64,000 nt of DNA from Schistosoma haematobium (lineage: Eukaryota; Platyhelminthes; Trematoda; Strigeidida; Schistosomatidae): assembly GCF_000699445.3 (NCBI RefSeq), contig NC_067198.1:3911301-3975300 (forward strand). The letters are read 5' to 3'. Under the pieces are notes generated by a model. That model ran no database searches, was not told where the DNA came from, and saw only the letters and a program-made list of their open reading frames with translations. Position numbers and translations under genes: made by a program. The first letter of the stretch is position 1, and every line of letters begins with the position of its first letter. Of this stretch, positions 43,066 to 56,167 are shown piece after piece.

Positions 43066-46000
43066 CGATTGTTACTTACTTACGCCTGTTACTCCTCGTG
43101 AAGGAGCATAGGCCGCTCACCAGCATTCGCCATCCAACCCTGTCCTGGGCAATCCTTTCTAGCTCCGTCCAGTTGTAATTCATCCTTTTCATATCTGCTT
43201 CTATTATCCGACGTAATGTGTTCTTTGGCCTTCCTCTTTTCCGCCTTCCTTCAGGATTCCAAGTTAGGGCTTGTCTCGTGATACAGTTTGACGATTTGCG
43301 TAACGTATGTCCTATCCATTTCCATCGTCTTTTCCTAATTTCCTCTTCAGCTGGAAGTTGGTTTGTTCTCTCTCACAGAAGGCTATTGCTGATGGTATCC
43401 GGCCAATGGATGTTGAGTATCTTGCGTAGACAGCCATTTATAAATACTTGTACTTTCTTGATTGTGGTTGTTGTAGTTCTCCAAGTTTCAGCTCCATACA
43501 GTAGAACTGCCTTGACATTCGTATTGAAGATTCTAACTTTGATATTGGTTGAAAGTTGTTTTGTGTTCCATATGTTCTTCAATTGTAGGAATGCGGCCCT
43601 TGCTTTGCCCATCCTCGCCTTTACGTCTGCATCTGAACCTCCTTGTTTATCGATGATGCTTCCTAGGTATGTGAAGGACTCTACATCTTCCAGAGTTTCG
43701 CCATCAAGAGTGATTGGATTGCTGTTCTCCGTTTTGAATTTGAGGACCCTGGTTTTCCCTTTGTAAATACTGAGGCCTACTGATGCAGAGACTGTTGCTA
43801 CACTGGCTGTCTTCATCTGCATCTGTTCGTGTGTACGTGATAGAAGGGCTAGGTCATCTGCGAAGTCCAAATCGTCTAATTGATTGTGAGTTGTCCGTTG
43901 TATTCCGTGTTTTCCCTCAGATGTTGAGGTCTTCATAATCCAGTCGACCACCAGAAGAAAGAGGAAGGGAGAGAGTAAACAGCCTTGTCTGACTCCAGTC
44001 CTTACTTGGAATGCATCTGTCAGCTGTCCTCCATGCACTACTTTGCACTGTAATCCGTCGTATGAGTTTCGGATAATATTGACAATCTTCTCGAGAACTC
44101 CATAGTGTCGAAGAAGTTTCCATAATGTCCTCCTATCTACACTGTCGAATGCCTTTTCATAATCAATGAAGTTGATGTATAGTGATGAGTTCCACTCAAC
44201 TGATTGTTCGACGATGATCCGTAGTGTTGCAATTTGGTCTGTGCACGACCGATCCTTACGGAATCCAGCTTGTTGATCTCGAAGTTGGGCATCTACTGCA
44301 TCCTTCATCCGGTTCAGCAACACTCTGTTGAAGACTTTCCCTGGTATTGACAGTAGTGTGATGCCTCTGTAGTTTTCACATTTGCTCAGATCTCCTTTCT
44401 TTGGAATCTTGACGAGGTGTCCTTCTTTCCAGTCCATTGGCACTTGTTCCTCCTCCCAAATCTTTTTGAATAGAAGGTATAGCATGCTTGTGGTTGCTTC
44501 GATGTCTGATTTCAGTGCTTCAGCTGGTATGTTGTCGGGTCCTGCTGCTTTCCCGTTCTTGATTTGTCTGACGGCCATTCTAATTTCTTCCGTCGTTGGT
44601 GGGTTGACATCTATAGGAAGATCTGTGTGTGCTGCTTCGATGTCCGGTGGATTCATCGGAGCCGGCCTATTCAGGAGTTCCTCGAAGTATTCTACCCATC
44701 TGTTACACTGTTGTTGAATTTCGGTGATTGGTTTGCCTTCCTTGACCTTGACCGGCCTCTCTAGTTTACTGTATTTCCCTGCCGGTTTCTTCGTTGTATC
44801 GTAAAGTTGTTTCATATTTCCTTCCCTTGCAGCTTTTCCCGCCGTCGTTGCTAGTTCTTCCACGTATTTCTTCCTGTCGGCTCTAATGCTTTTCTTCACT
44901 TGCTTGTTTGCTTCTATGTATTCAGCTTGTGCTCGGACTTTCTCTGTTCATATTCGGCTGTTGTTAATTGCTGTCTTCTTGTTCTTCCTTTCTTTGATCT
45001 TGTCCAGTGTTTCTATAGAAATCCATTCCTTATGCTGGTGCTTCTTTATACCCAGAACCTCTTGACACGTTGAAGTCAATGTTTCTTTGATGCCTTTCCA
45101 GTTGTCCTCCATAGTAGATTCTTCTTCATTCAGTAGATTTTGAAAGGCTTGGAACCTGTTGTTGAGAGCTATCTTGAATTCATTGAGTTTGTCAGTATCT
45201 CGAAGGAAGGCTGTATTGAACCTTTGTAGTGCTGTTTGTCCACTTGTCCAGTTCTTTTTTAGCTTCAGTTTTAAATTGGCTACAACTAGGTGGTGATCTG
45301 AAGCTATATCAGCCCCTCTCCTGGTTCTGACATCTTCCATTGTCCTTCGGAATTTTTTGTTGATGCAAATATGGTCTATCTGGTTCTCTGTAGTGTGGTC
45401 CGGTGAGATCCATGTAGCTTTGTGTATACGCTTGTGTGGAAATATTGTGCCTCCTATGACTAAGTTGTTGAATGCACACAAATTTGCAAATCTTTCTCCA
45501 TTTTCGTTCTTCTCTCCCAGTCCATGTCGTCCCATAATATCTTCATATCCGATGTTGTCTATTCCGACTTTGGCATTTAGATCTCCCATTAGAATGGTGA
45601 GGTCCTTTCTTGGGCATTTCTCTATGATTGACTGCAGCCGCTCGTAGAATCGATCTTTAATGTCATCGTTGCTATCATTGGTGGGTGCATAACATTGGAT
45701 AATATTCATTAAGATCCCCTCCTTTTTTGTTTTGAATGATGCCTTGATGATTCTGGATCCGTGAGACTCCCATCCTACAAGTGCATTTCGTGCTACTTTG
45801 GACAGCATTAGAGCAACTCCCTGAGTGTGCGGAGCATTTTCCTCTTCGTGACCGGAGTATAGCAGCATCTCTCCCGTAGCTAGCCTTTTCAGTCCAGCTT
45901 GGGTCCAGTGGGTTTCGCTGATTCCCAGTACTGCTAAGTTGTATCTCCTCATTTCCGTTGCTGTTTGGCTGGTCTTCCCGGTTTCCCACATTGTTCGAAC

Positions 46001-46285
46001 GTTCGATGTACCTATAAAAATTTTTGCTCTGGTTGTCAGAAGGGGCACTGGCCTCGTGGCTTCCGAGGGAACTCGGCTTTCACCATGAAGCGTCATAATT
46101 CTTCTAAATGAAGACCTTCTAACTCTCAGGGCAGAGTTAAAATGGTTTTAATTATTTTTTCTGGTTAGCGTTTTTTTAGCGAGTTAGTTTCCTACGGGAT
46201 GGGGACGCTAACTCCATGCCCAACCCTCCTCCTTTACCCGGGCTTGGGACCGGCAGTAACTCTAGAAGAGCTACAGGAGGAGTTG
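43066..46285 (-). mobile_element. Near-full-length RTE-type non-LTR retrotransposon
   Basis: About 3.2 kb on the minus strand: a 5' UTR (46285-46097) with GGTCCCAAGCCCGGGTAAAG, one endonuclease-RT frame (46096-43076), and a short (GTAA)n end. Endonuclease plus RT in one ORF with a short simple-repeat end fits the RTE clade, to which schistosome SR2/SjR2 belong. Three other fragments in this window are from the same family. The 5' limit is approximate. Confidence 0.85.
43076..46096 (-). pseudogene. RTE endonuclease-reverse transcriptase, two in-frame TGA
   Basis: A frame of 1006 codons. Endonuclease motifs are SNVRTMW, ISETHW, GDLNAKVG and SDHHLV. RT motifs are FIDYEKAFDS, GVRQGCLLSPFLF and FADDLALL. 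The frame is stopped by TGA at 44950-44948 and again at 43375-43373. The same frame continues after each stop, finally ending at TAA 43078-43076 after the conserved YGAETW and RRKRGRPK regions. So the ORF was whole until recently and carries only point nonsense changes that I can see. Confidence 0.88.
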
Positions 46286-46289
46286 TGGA

Positions 46290-47975
46290 GAAAGTGATTT
46301 ACGAGACGAAGGATATTTATGTGAGCTTGCTGATAATAGCATTCCTGAGAATACAAGACTTGTGATCAAAATGATAAGAACTTACAGAGCATGGTGTATG
46401 ACACTATAAACAGTAATGATGAGTTACATCGAAACTAGTAGGGAACGTGATTGTCCGAAATAAATTGTTTCAATGTACACATCGCGAACATGAACAGGGA
46501 ATGTAATAGTTCAGGCAATATTAGAAAATCATTTGATGTTCTCTGTGTAGATTGTATTGAATCAAAAAGTCTACTGAATAGGGTTTCTGTCATACAATGC
46601 ATAATGAAACATGAAGAAAAAAACAACATTCACTGACTATTACATGACACGGTATGAACAAGAATTATATCTAAACCGTCTAGTCAATGCACTGTTTCAT
46701 ATGATCTACAATCTTCCGTAATATGATAACAGAAATCTAATATTAGTTCGATGACACTGTAGTGGCATTGAACCATAACCACACAATCCTCAAAGCTAAA
46801 CACGAGACTACTCGGGAAATATATATTCAATATTTCACGCCGAGAATTACCTTACGATGGAAATGGCGAGAACAAGGGATTAAGTTAATTGGAGATGATT
46901 GGATGGCATAGCTCGGCCATGCAAGCGTGGTCCCTGCGGAATGTTACTTTATATCTTTCATCCATATTAAATACATTGTTCTATCTCTAGCCAAAGATTG
47001 TTCTCTATCATGTATTGGTAATTGTTACAATGCAGTGAGTTGGCGTAGACGATGATGTCACTTCCACGTATGATCTTATAGATTAGGCAGTTATATCATG
47101 ACAGATCTACAATTATAGGATTAGGTCTTTTATTAGGGCAGTACTAATATCATAGTAGACTATAATTCTACAACACCATATCCTGTGTGCTAACTGGTTT
47201 CTTCAAATGTTCCCTTATTTTATTGAGTACTAATCGATATAAGGACCGTCATCAAGATGATTTATCAGTCACACAGACCAACAAAAAACGTATGATGACT
47301 CTTTAAGAGAACAAGTACATAACTCATTTGAAATTAGATGGGAAGAATTGTGGTGGATCACAGTAGAAGAGATTATTCAAGACATCACAAAACATAAACT
47401 TACCAATGGTAATGAAAAAAGAGTTAACACTACAAATTTAAGTGTATGTACATGAGTAAAGCAAAAGGTAACAATTTGCAGTTACAACAAAAATGGTATT
47501 GTGGTGGACGAAAAATTATATTCGTAGTTTTTATTGGGTTGTTATATTTGCGCGGCGGTATCGCTTTAATGCAATGCATCGTTTGCAGTAGATGACTCAC
47601 AAAATGATTTGGATCAGTTGATATTGTTGTGTCCGGGTCTTCTAGTTATAATAATAATAATAATTTATTCTCAAATAACAGTTTGTTACATGAGGCATGC
47701 CAGTTCGCAGGCAAGAGCAAATTGTTACAAATGATACAATACTCACTGCACTAAATTACTCAGATGGGTTGATAATTTATAAGATATGAATGTAGATGGT
47801 TTTAGTCAGTATTATATTTGGCGCGCTATTTAAAAAGAACAGTGGTATTTTTCCTCGCTGAGTAAATTTCATTGTTTTGATCGTTTATTACGTATCAAGA
47901 CTACTGCTTTCACTTTAATTGAATTTATTTCAGTTAAAGTATTCGACTATAGTACCGTTTTTACTGCTCACTCAA
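46290..47975. other. Intergenic sequence, little recognised
   Basis: No gene supported. A short (ATA)n run lies near 47649-47665. Frames at 46435-46636 on both strands mirror each other and are chance. Confidence 0.5.
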
Positions 47976-47979
47976 TTAG

Positions 47980-48910
47980 TTTTATCGTTGGTACAGTTGC
48001 CAACGTCCGAGTTGCCGTTATCCCGTTGAAAGTGGCATGCAGTGCGACGAGTGCAAAGGCTGGTACCACGAAGCTTGCACGAACTTAACGCCTGCGGCTT
48101 TCAGACGGTTCAGTAAGGAGGGTTGCGTATGGCTTCGTCAACGATGCTGTTCGGATGCAAACAGCTCGTTAACCGAGACCATCCCACTGGTTGATGCTGC
48201 AAAGAAGTGTTTTAGCAAGCATAGTTGGAACACGTCAAACAGCACTCGATCTGTCGACACGCAAATCGAAATGAAGGAAACTAGGGTTAGTTCGATAATA
48301 GATGACTCACGCCGGTCAAAGAAGGAAAAGCAGTCTCCAAAGGGGCCTGCTTCAAACAAAAGCTCAAGAAAAGTGGGTTCTTCTGTTCCCTGTCTCCCAG
48401 ATGGGGTCCAACAGAAAACGCCTAGAAGCAGCAATCGCAAAGCTCGACCGGTTTCAAGCGGTAAACATAACCTGACCTCTCAGGTCGTCGACAAACCCCC
48501 CAGAATCCAACACTAGGTTTGACGCAACTGTTGTTACTTCTATCAGCACCGTTGACGAATGGGTACAGGTTGTAAGGAAGAAAATAAGTAGGGATATAAA
48601 AATTAGTTCTACCCCCGCGAAAGTAGTTTTAAAATCGAAAGCTGATCATAGCGACAGATCAGCTATTTTTCATAGAATCAAGGAAAGCGAGAGCTCTGAA
48701 CCTAAAGCTCGTTTTGAGCTAAAGGTGTACAGACTAGGGAGTCTAGCGGACTTGAAACCAAATCATTCCAGACTGCTTAAAGTGGTATTCAGCTCTTCGA
48801 ACGAACGCGACCTAATTTTACAGAATTGACACAAATTAAAGGGTTCAGGAGTCTTTATCCGAAAGGACCTACCGTTGGCAGACTGTGTTAAAAGACGGGA
48901 AGCCGAAAAA
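47980..48910 (+). pseudogene. CR1-like ORF1 with PHD-type zinc finger
   Basis: From 47998 the frame reads C-X4-C, then CDEC, WYHEAC and a basic, serine-rich linker to a stop at 48516. Homologous sequence seems to go on in other frames to about 48910 (LKVVFSSSNERDL near 48780). PHD-like fingers in ORF1 are known from some CR1 elements. The start is not identifiable. Confidence 0.65.
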
Positions 48911-49019
48911 AACTACAAATTAGGTTAGACGCTGGCGAAAAAGACATAAAAATTGAAAATTTTCGGGTTGTAAGGCTTCGACAGAGAATGATGCCGAAGC
49001 CACTCTGGGTGAAGCAGGA

Positions 49020-51820
49020 AGTCATTTAAATAGGCTTCGGATCTGTTACACCAATGCCCGAAGCTTACTTAATAAGCGATCGGAACTAGGTGTACAGATT
49101 GACTCTACAAAGCCAGACATAATCGCAGTTACAGAGACCTGGCTGACACAGGCTATAGATAGTATGGAACTTGATTTCGAGGGTTTTACGTTAGTAAGGG
49201 CCGACAGAATACAAGAGCGCAAAGGAGGGGGAGCAGCTCTATTCGTTAAGAATGTTATCCCATTTGCCGTTATCGACAGCGTATCCCATGAGAGTGGGAC
49301 GTGTGAATTAGTTAGTTGCCGCTTGAAATGCAACGGACAAGAGCTGCTGGTTGGTTTGGTCTATCGCAGTCCAAGCTGTGTAGTAAATGACGTCCTGCTA
49401 AACAGTCTCAATACTTGGTCACAAAGTGGTCGATGTCTAATCCTAGGGGACTTTAATGCACCTATGGTAGACTGGGAAAATCTGCGAATTGAATCGTCAG
49501 AAAATTCCTTCGAGCAGGAACTAGTTGATGCGGTTATCACATGTGCCCTAGTGCAACATGTGAAAGAAGCGACTAGGTACGACCCGGACACTGAATCATA
49601 CTTACTAGATCTTATACTCACTCACAATGAGGGTGACGTTGTGAATCTCCATTACAGACCACCCCTAGGTAAAAGTGACCACGCAGTTTTAATTTTTGAC
49701 TCCCATATAACTGTCAGTCACGAGCACGCGTCAGCCCGATCCAGACCTAACGTTTGGAAAACAAATATACCAGATATCCCGCACTCAGCATCGTTAGTAG
49801 ATTGGAAAATTGATCCAGAGTCCTCAGTTGAAATGGCCTGGGACGCATTTCAAAATTCATACTTAAAAGTTACCACACCCCACATCCCTTGGACTATACC
49901 AAGGGGGCCGAGAAACTCCCCACCATGGTTCAGTAGGGAGGTCCGCATCGTTCTCCGTAAGAGAAGGAAAATGCAGGATAGATTTAGGTTACTGGGAACC
50001 GATGAAACAAAATCCCAGTATCGAGAAGCTCGGAATACTTGTGCCTCGATCCTCCGTAAGTCTAGAAAGTTGTACGAAGAAAAACTTAATAAGGAATCCA
50101 TAGAATGTCCCAAACGCTTCTATTCTTATATAAATCAGAGGACAAAAAAGAATAGGAAACATTCTTGAATCATAGGGAGACAGTTCTGCCGCATCAATAG
50201 TTGGGGACGACTTTGGCAAGGCTTAAGTGTTCTCGAACTACTTTAGCAATGTATATACCATAGAAGCGCCCTTCCCGTCAGCGCATATAGATCCGCCCAT
50301 ACATACACTGGATAGCGTGACCATTAAAGAACTCGATGTCTTTGGTCTACTAAATAGGCTTGACATGGGTAAATCCACGGGGCCCGATGAATTACATCCT
50401 AGGCTACTGAAGGAATTATCTAACTTCGTTGCAAGCCCTTTAAGTATATGCTTTAGCCTATCCGTTATGCAGGGTCGTTTACCAAAAGACTGGAAAAACG
50501 CCATAGTAAGTCCTGACTTCAAAACAGGTACGAAACACAAACCTGAGAATTACCGCCCCGTTAGCCTAACTAGTCTGGTTGTTAAAACCTCAGAAAAGAT
50601 TATTCGGAAGGAGCTGATAAGTATCTCGATAAAAGCCGGATCCTCTCGGAGAAGCAACACGGCTTCAGAATAGGTTATTCTTGTCTCACTAACTTATTAG
50701 TGGCTCGTGAAAGCTGGTGCGCTCTTAAGGACCAAAAGCTACCTGTAGACGTAGCCTTCAATGATTTCAGTAAAGCTTTTGACAAAGTTGCGCACAACCG
50801 GCTGTTATATAAGTTAAGAAATGTCGGGATTGGAGGCAATTTATTGATGTGGATAAATTACTTCTTAGTTGGATGCCAACAAAGAGTACGGGTGAACTCA
50901 TAGTTATCTAGCTGGGAAACTGTGCTTAGTGGAGTGCCCCAGAGTACAGTTTTGGGGCTAGTCCTATTCCTCTTGTATGTAAATGACCTTCCTCGTCTCC
51001 TGTCATCTCCGGTCTTGCTATATGCTGACGATGTCAAGATATGGGGAACAATACGATGTAAGGATGATAGCTTGTAACTCCAAAATGACCTGAAGAAATT
51101 ATCTGAATGGTCTCAAACCTGACAGTTGCTGATAAATACTTCCAAGTGTGTTATGATGCATATCGGTCATCAAGGTACAGATACATACACGGTGAATAAC
51201 AATGAGCTACCTGTCGTCCAGACACATAGTGACTTTGGAGTTATCGTTAGACAATACCTAAAGACTACTACACACTGCCGTGCAATAGCCGCCAAATGTT
51301 TTAGAACCTTATGGTCAATACGTAGGGCTTTTAGTCATGTCGACGCTAAAACGTTTTTGACTTTGCATACAGTGTTCGTGTGTCTTTGAGCACTGCATAC
51401 AAGCGGCTAACCCCTGCTTAAAAAGGACTGAGCTTCCGGAAAGGGTTCAGAGAAGAGCAACTAAGTTGATTCCTGGAATAGCGAAGCTTCCGTATGAAGT
51501 TCGACTGACCAAGCTAAACCTTTTCCCGTTGTCATATCAGAGAACTAGAGGAGACTTGATTACAGCTTTCAAATTGCTTAGTAATAAATTTGCACCTGAT
51601 ATGCCCTCATTTTTCTTGTCTTCCAAATCAGAAAATTTACGAGGACACTGCAAAAAAGTTCACAAGCCCAGAACAAATTACTTGTCAGCTGACTCGACTT
51701 TTCCATCGAATCATCAACGAGTGGAATTCATTACCTCAGCACGTGGTTGAGGCTCCGTCTGTCAACTCTTTCAAAAGAAAGTTAGATCAACTGAGAGACC
51801 AGCATTACCTGGACTAACAC
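49020..51820 (+). pseudogene. CR1-like ORF2: endonuclease and reverse transcriptase
   Basis: Endonuclease from about 49040 (ICYTNARSLLNK, AVTETWL, LGDFNAPMVDW, SDHAVLIF) is open to 50168. RT continues in shifted frames: 50227-50673 (GPDELHPRLLKEL, NYRPVSLTS), 50700-50903 (FNDFSKAFDKVAHNRLL), about 51000-51060 (LLYADDVKIWGT) and 51126-51817. At least four frameshifts and several stops make it dead. The ATG at 49164 is internal; the frame is open well upstream. Confidence 0.8.
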
Positions 51821-51839
51821 AGGCCATCAAACCTCCTGT

Positions 51840-52715
51840 CCTTCCCAAACTGAAACTGAAAACATAGTTGGCGCGCTTCATGAAAGTTGCGTTGCAACGT
51901 GGAACTGATGGTCGAGGATAGATTCATTGTAGGTGGGAGATTCTAGAAATCGCAACCTTATATCCCTTTGGAATATTCGAGGCAGGATTAAGTCACCCGT
52001 TTCATATCTCAAGGGGGCTGAAAAAGGGAGGAAGTAAAAGAAAGGGCGAGAGGAAAGCAAACAATGTTCAGGATGGAATATTTAAGGTAGGACTACTCAG
52101 TCTAATTCTCATTTATTAGAGTATTTACTAAGCAAGAGCATTCTCATAGGTTAAAGAAAATAATTGTGAACAATGTATGAGTGGATAAACAACTGACAAA
52201 CGGAGATGGTTCAGAAAGGAGCTGAGAGTATGGGATTATATGTAGTTATAAAATATAATGCTATAAACAGTATTATAATACAGAATTGGCTGTCTTTTTT
52301 TTCGAAGCTATTGGAGCCTTGTTTTAGATTTTCTAAGGTCCTGAGTAGGCTTAGTATTTTAGCAAATTGTCTAGTTTGCTTGTAATAGGATAACTGGACA
52401 GAAAGTGAAACCGATTCAGCGTTCTAAACACGATTTAATGAGGTATTTCGCATGACAAATCAGCGTCATTACCGTAAGATCGTGACACCCCACTAGACCG
52501 TAGAGAGCCGTAATTAAAAAATATGTTCTGCCCTACAGACATGGGTGGATTGAAGTTATCTACCCATCATCATGTTTACTGGTCAGTAACGCCACCCTCT
52601 CTCCTTTTGTGATGTTAGGCTCTCTTACGTTTGTGGTAAGTATGAATACTGCTTTAATCAAAGCCCATAGTTGGAATACACTGTCTCTACTAGTTCCATG
52701 TTACAAGCAAATCAG
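51840..52715. other. Intergenic sequence, nothing recognised
   Basis: No supported gene or repeat. Confidence 0.5.
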
Positions 52716-52724
52716 ATCCTGAGC

Positions 52725-52880
52725 TCCCAACTTTGGGGAATTTTGGGGAAATCCCCAAAGTGAAACAGCCTTCCCCAACGTCAGGGAAGTTTTTTGGGTT
52801 TCTGTACCATTTCCCCAAAATTTACTATTGCAACTTCCCCAAAATGTGCCAAATTTCCCCCAAAATTGGCAGCTTGGGAT
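52725..52880. repeat. Cluster of TTCCCCAA / TTGGGGAA motifs
   Basis: Within about 150 bases there are roughly nine CCCCAA or TTGGGG cores in both orientations, separated by unrelated bases. It sits directly next to the LTR-like segment at 52893. Confidence 0.8.
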
Positions 52881-52892
52881 AGTTAAAGAATT

Positions 52893-53499
52893 TGGGTTGG
52901 ACTATATTTTATGGATGATGTTTGAACGAATTTTTAAGTGACCTTGAAGTATTAGTCAATCAGAAGAGAGTTAGTATAAAGTGAAAACATATTATAAAAA
53001 GCTTGTGAATTACAGCGGATATTCTTCTTTGACATGATTTAGAAACTTGTTAAGGTTAGATAAAGGTTCAGATGTCCTGAAATCATAGTGCATGGAGTTA
53101 GGGTTAGGTTAGGGTGCACATCTGCAAAAGCCGCAGCCAATGTTACTGGTGACTTCATAATCCAATTCGCAACAATTATCATGATTTGCCTTAGTCTGAG
53201 TCGTGATCGAGCGAAGAAAGTGCCAGTTCGAGCAGATTTTATCTTCTAACATATAGTACAACGAAATCTAATGTCATTACGGTAGTCTGCACATCGTGCT
53301 GCAGTCATTCGATTGCCGCAGTAACAGATACAGGAACTTCTTAATAGTCCCATCTGTTGTAGTCGCTCAACAATCACCTCTTCTCTAAAATCTGCTGTAA
53401 AACGATCGAATGTGAGCATCTCGTATTGAACTAAGTGCTGTGACCTTGAAATTCCTCAAACGCTTCTGATTGGCTAGTCCATAAATTAGAGTCCTACCA
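52893..53499 (-). mobile_element. LTR-like segment beside Gypsy pol remains
   Basis: On the minus strand it starts TGGTAGGACTCTAATTTATGG right after the decayed pol (53500 and up) and ends TATAGTCCAACCCA. Its match to 4135-4931 begins and ends at the same points, which supports it being a 3' LTR. Confidence 0.6.
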
Positions 53500-55670
53500 G
53501 AATTTGTATTTTGGGTCAGATGCCCACCTAGTATATCACACTGCTATGATAGTGTTAGAGCTGTACCGTAAACCAGTTCGGCGGATGTATAGGTATTGGA
53601 TGCAGTTTCGAGTCCACCTTCTTACATCTGAGTCGATTTTAAGCCAGACGAAACGTTCCACGATGAGTTTTGTGGTGTCTCGGATTCCTGGATGTGAAAG
53701 TTCGTGTAACTGTTGAAATATCTGTCGCCGACAAGCTTTTGTTATAAAAGGATGGTAAGTGCTAGTTGAAACGTCGTAAATGGTAGATGAGTCCGAGAAA
53801 GGAATAGGTACAGGTTTGAAAATCAAGTTAGACTTTTGTTTACAGGTTTTCAGGTCTGCATCGTCTACTTGTAGTTTCGCTATAGTTTCGAGACTAATGT
53901 CGTGTTTGTGTAGCAGCATATTGATGTCCTTTCTAGATGAGGCGTCTGCGACGATGTTGAAATGTCCTTTGATGAAGTGGATATCTGTAGTGAATTGTGA
54001 GATGTAGTCCGTCTGTCTTGCTTCACGTGGTGAGTTTCTGTAGTACGACGTGTTGAGGGTATAGCATAAAGGTTTATGGTCAGTCATTATAGTGAAATCG
54101 CGTCCTTGTAATAGAAAGTTGAAATGTTATACTGTTAAATAAATTGCCAGTAGTTCCCGTTCGGTGGTGCTGTAACGTCCCTGTGCAGGCGACGGTCGTT
54201 TGTTCAAAAATGCTATAGGTGTAATAATGTCATTGACTCCTTTCCGCAATACTGCCCCTACAGCTTTCTGAGGTGAGTCGGTACAGAGAACTAAGTGAGT
54301 CGTGGGGTCAGTGTTAGGTGTTGTAACATGGTAGCGTTTAATATCATGGATTTTGCTTTATCGAAGTCCGTTTTGGTGTTAAGAGTTAACGTGAAGAGGT
54401 ATTCCTTCTTTGGCTTCGTTTCCTTTTTATCCAGCTTCAGTAAATCCATTAAGGGTTGAAATGTGTCTGCACAATTGGGTGCGGAGCGTCGGTAAAAATT
54501 GCACATTCCGATAAATCGACGTAGTGATTTTATTGAATTCGGCTCAGGGCAGTTGAAAATGGCCTCCACTTTTTCTTGTAGTGGTTTAGTCCCCTGGGAG
54601 CGGATATGATGTCCCAGAAACTAAAGCTGGGACGCCGAATATGGACTTAGAAAAGTTAATCACAACGCCATGCTACTTGACGCGGTCGAAGAGGATGTGT
54701 AAATGTTGTACGTGCTCTTCAATGGATGAGCTAGTGGTTAAACCAATATAAACGAATATGAAGTCTAAACCTCTCATAAACTCGTCCATAAATTGTTGAA
54801 ATGTCTGAGCGGCATATTTTAATCCAAACGGCGTTCTGAGGAATTCAAACAAAATAAAAGGTGTGATAATGACTTTTTTCAATATCTTCCGGTGCCATTG
54901 GAATTTGGTGATATGCTCTCACAAGGTGAAGCTTCGAAAAAATTGCTTTCCATTTATATTCAGGGAAAAGTTGTGTAGATGAGGAATTGGATATCTGTCT
55001 AGAGTAGTATGATTATTTAGACGCCGCTAATTTCCACATGGGCGCCACTCCTGATCTTTCTCGGGAACGATGTGTAAAGGCGAAGTTTATGGGCTACTAG
55101 ACTGTCTGATGATGCTTAGTCGCATCATATGTTCGAACTGTTTCTTCGCAGTCCGTAATTTGTATTGAGGTAGTCTTCTCGACGTAGCGCATATAGGTGG
55201 AGAAGTAGTAGTGATGTGGTGTTGTAAATGGTGTAAGGTGAATTCCTTTTGATAATCAACTCTTGTGATTTGCTCGTGCTTCGACAAGACGGTGAAAATT
55301 TTGTTCACTTGTTTTATTATTCGGACACCGTAAATTTCGCAGTCGGTAGTAAGTGTACTATTTACCTGTAAACATGTATTCATGTCGACCAGCTTCCTTT
55401 TATTCATATATACTAATAGGTCATCGTTGCTGAGAAAGTCGGCTCCGAGAATAGGTTGTTTGACCTGGATGACTATGAAAACCCACGTTAATCGAATTCG
55501 GAGTCCGAGGTCTAAAGTAAGAGATTGCTCTCCATAGGTTTTGATGACCGTTTCGTTGGCCGCAATGAGAAACAATTTGGAACTCATGCTGTGCCGTCGT
55601 AGTGAAAGCCGAAGTGGGACTATGGTGATTTTTGCTCCTGTATCGACTAACAAGTCTGAGCCAGAAATAC
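53500..55670 (-). mobile_element. Gypsy protease-RT-integrase fragment, decayed
   Basis: Minus strand in order: protease LVDTGAKITIVPL (55653 down), RT with RTPFGLKYAAQTFQQFMD (54840 region) where YxDD is lost, RNase H linker RRFIGMCNFYRR (54520 region), TDHKPL (54085), and the integrase HHCC part LHELSHPGIRDTTKL (53680 region). Catalytic integrase is missing. It differs clearly from the intact Gypsy at 15513. Confidence 0.85.
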
Positions 55671-56167
55671 GATTTCGGATATGAAAAGCCTAACCATATA
55701 ACAAAATAAATGAAATAATATCAAAGGCGATTTATAGGATAAGTTTGTCGTGCCTATATCCACGGTGTAACAACAAAATGATAACAGTTGTTAATAAATG
55801 AATGCTACTTTTAAGCTTCTCTCTGAGATAACAACCACAAGTGTGTTCACTTGATTAACAAAGATTCCTCTGCATGAGGTGGCATCAACGGCGTAATGAG
55901 AAAGATTAAATCCGGTGGTATTATTTAATAATGATCCGGGTCAAAACACCAACGTACTGTGAGAATGTTTGAACGGATGCTTTAAAACTAATTTAGTCTT
56001 CAACGAGAGACCGCGGCCAATAAAGCAGACGAACAGACGGCAGAGATGGCGTTTATATTTCAACAGTCGCGGTAGTGTTATAGTGAACAGAACACGGGTG
56101 AGGACAATTGAATGTATTTGACACGAAATTACAGAGCATTTAAATAAAATCTGAGAACCCTAAAATA
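55671..56167. other. Intergenic sequence, nothing recognised
   Basis: No feature that I can support. Confidence 0.5.

Larger units (their letters stand above)
47980..51830 (+). mobile_element. CR1-like non-LTR retrotransposon, decayed
   Basis: About 3.85 kb with a PHD-finger ORF1 and an endonuclease-RT ORF2 split by frameshifts. The two-ORF plan with a zinc-finger ORF1 and endonuclease motif LGDFNAPMVDW fits the CR1/jockey group, known in schistosomes. Ends are not sharply defined. Confidence 0.8.

Noticed and set aside
44382..44764. Plus-strand open frames of 111 and 66 codons over the RTE element
   Set aside because: They are shadows of the RT frame on the opposite strand, with no motif of their own.
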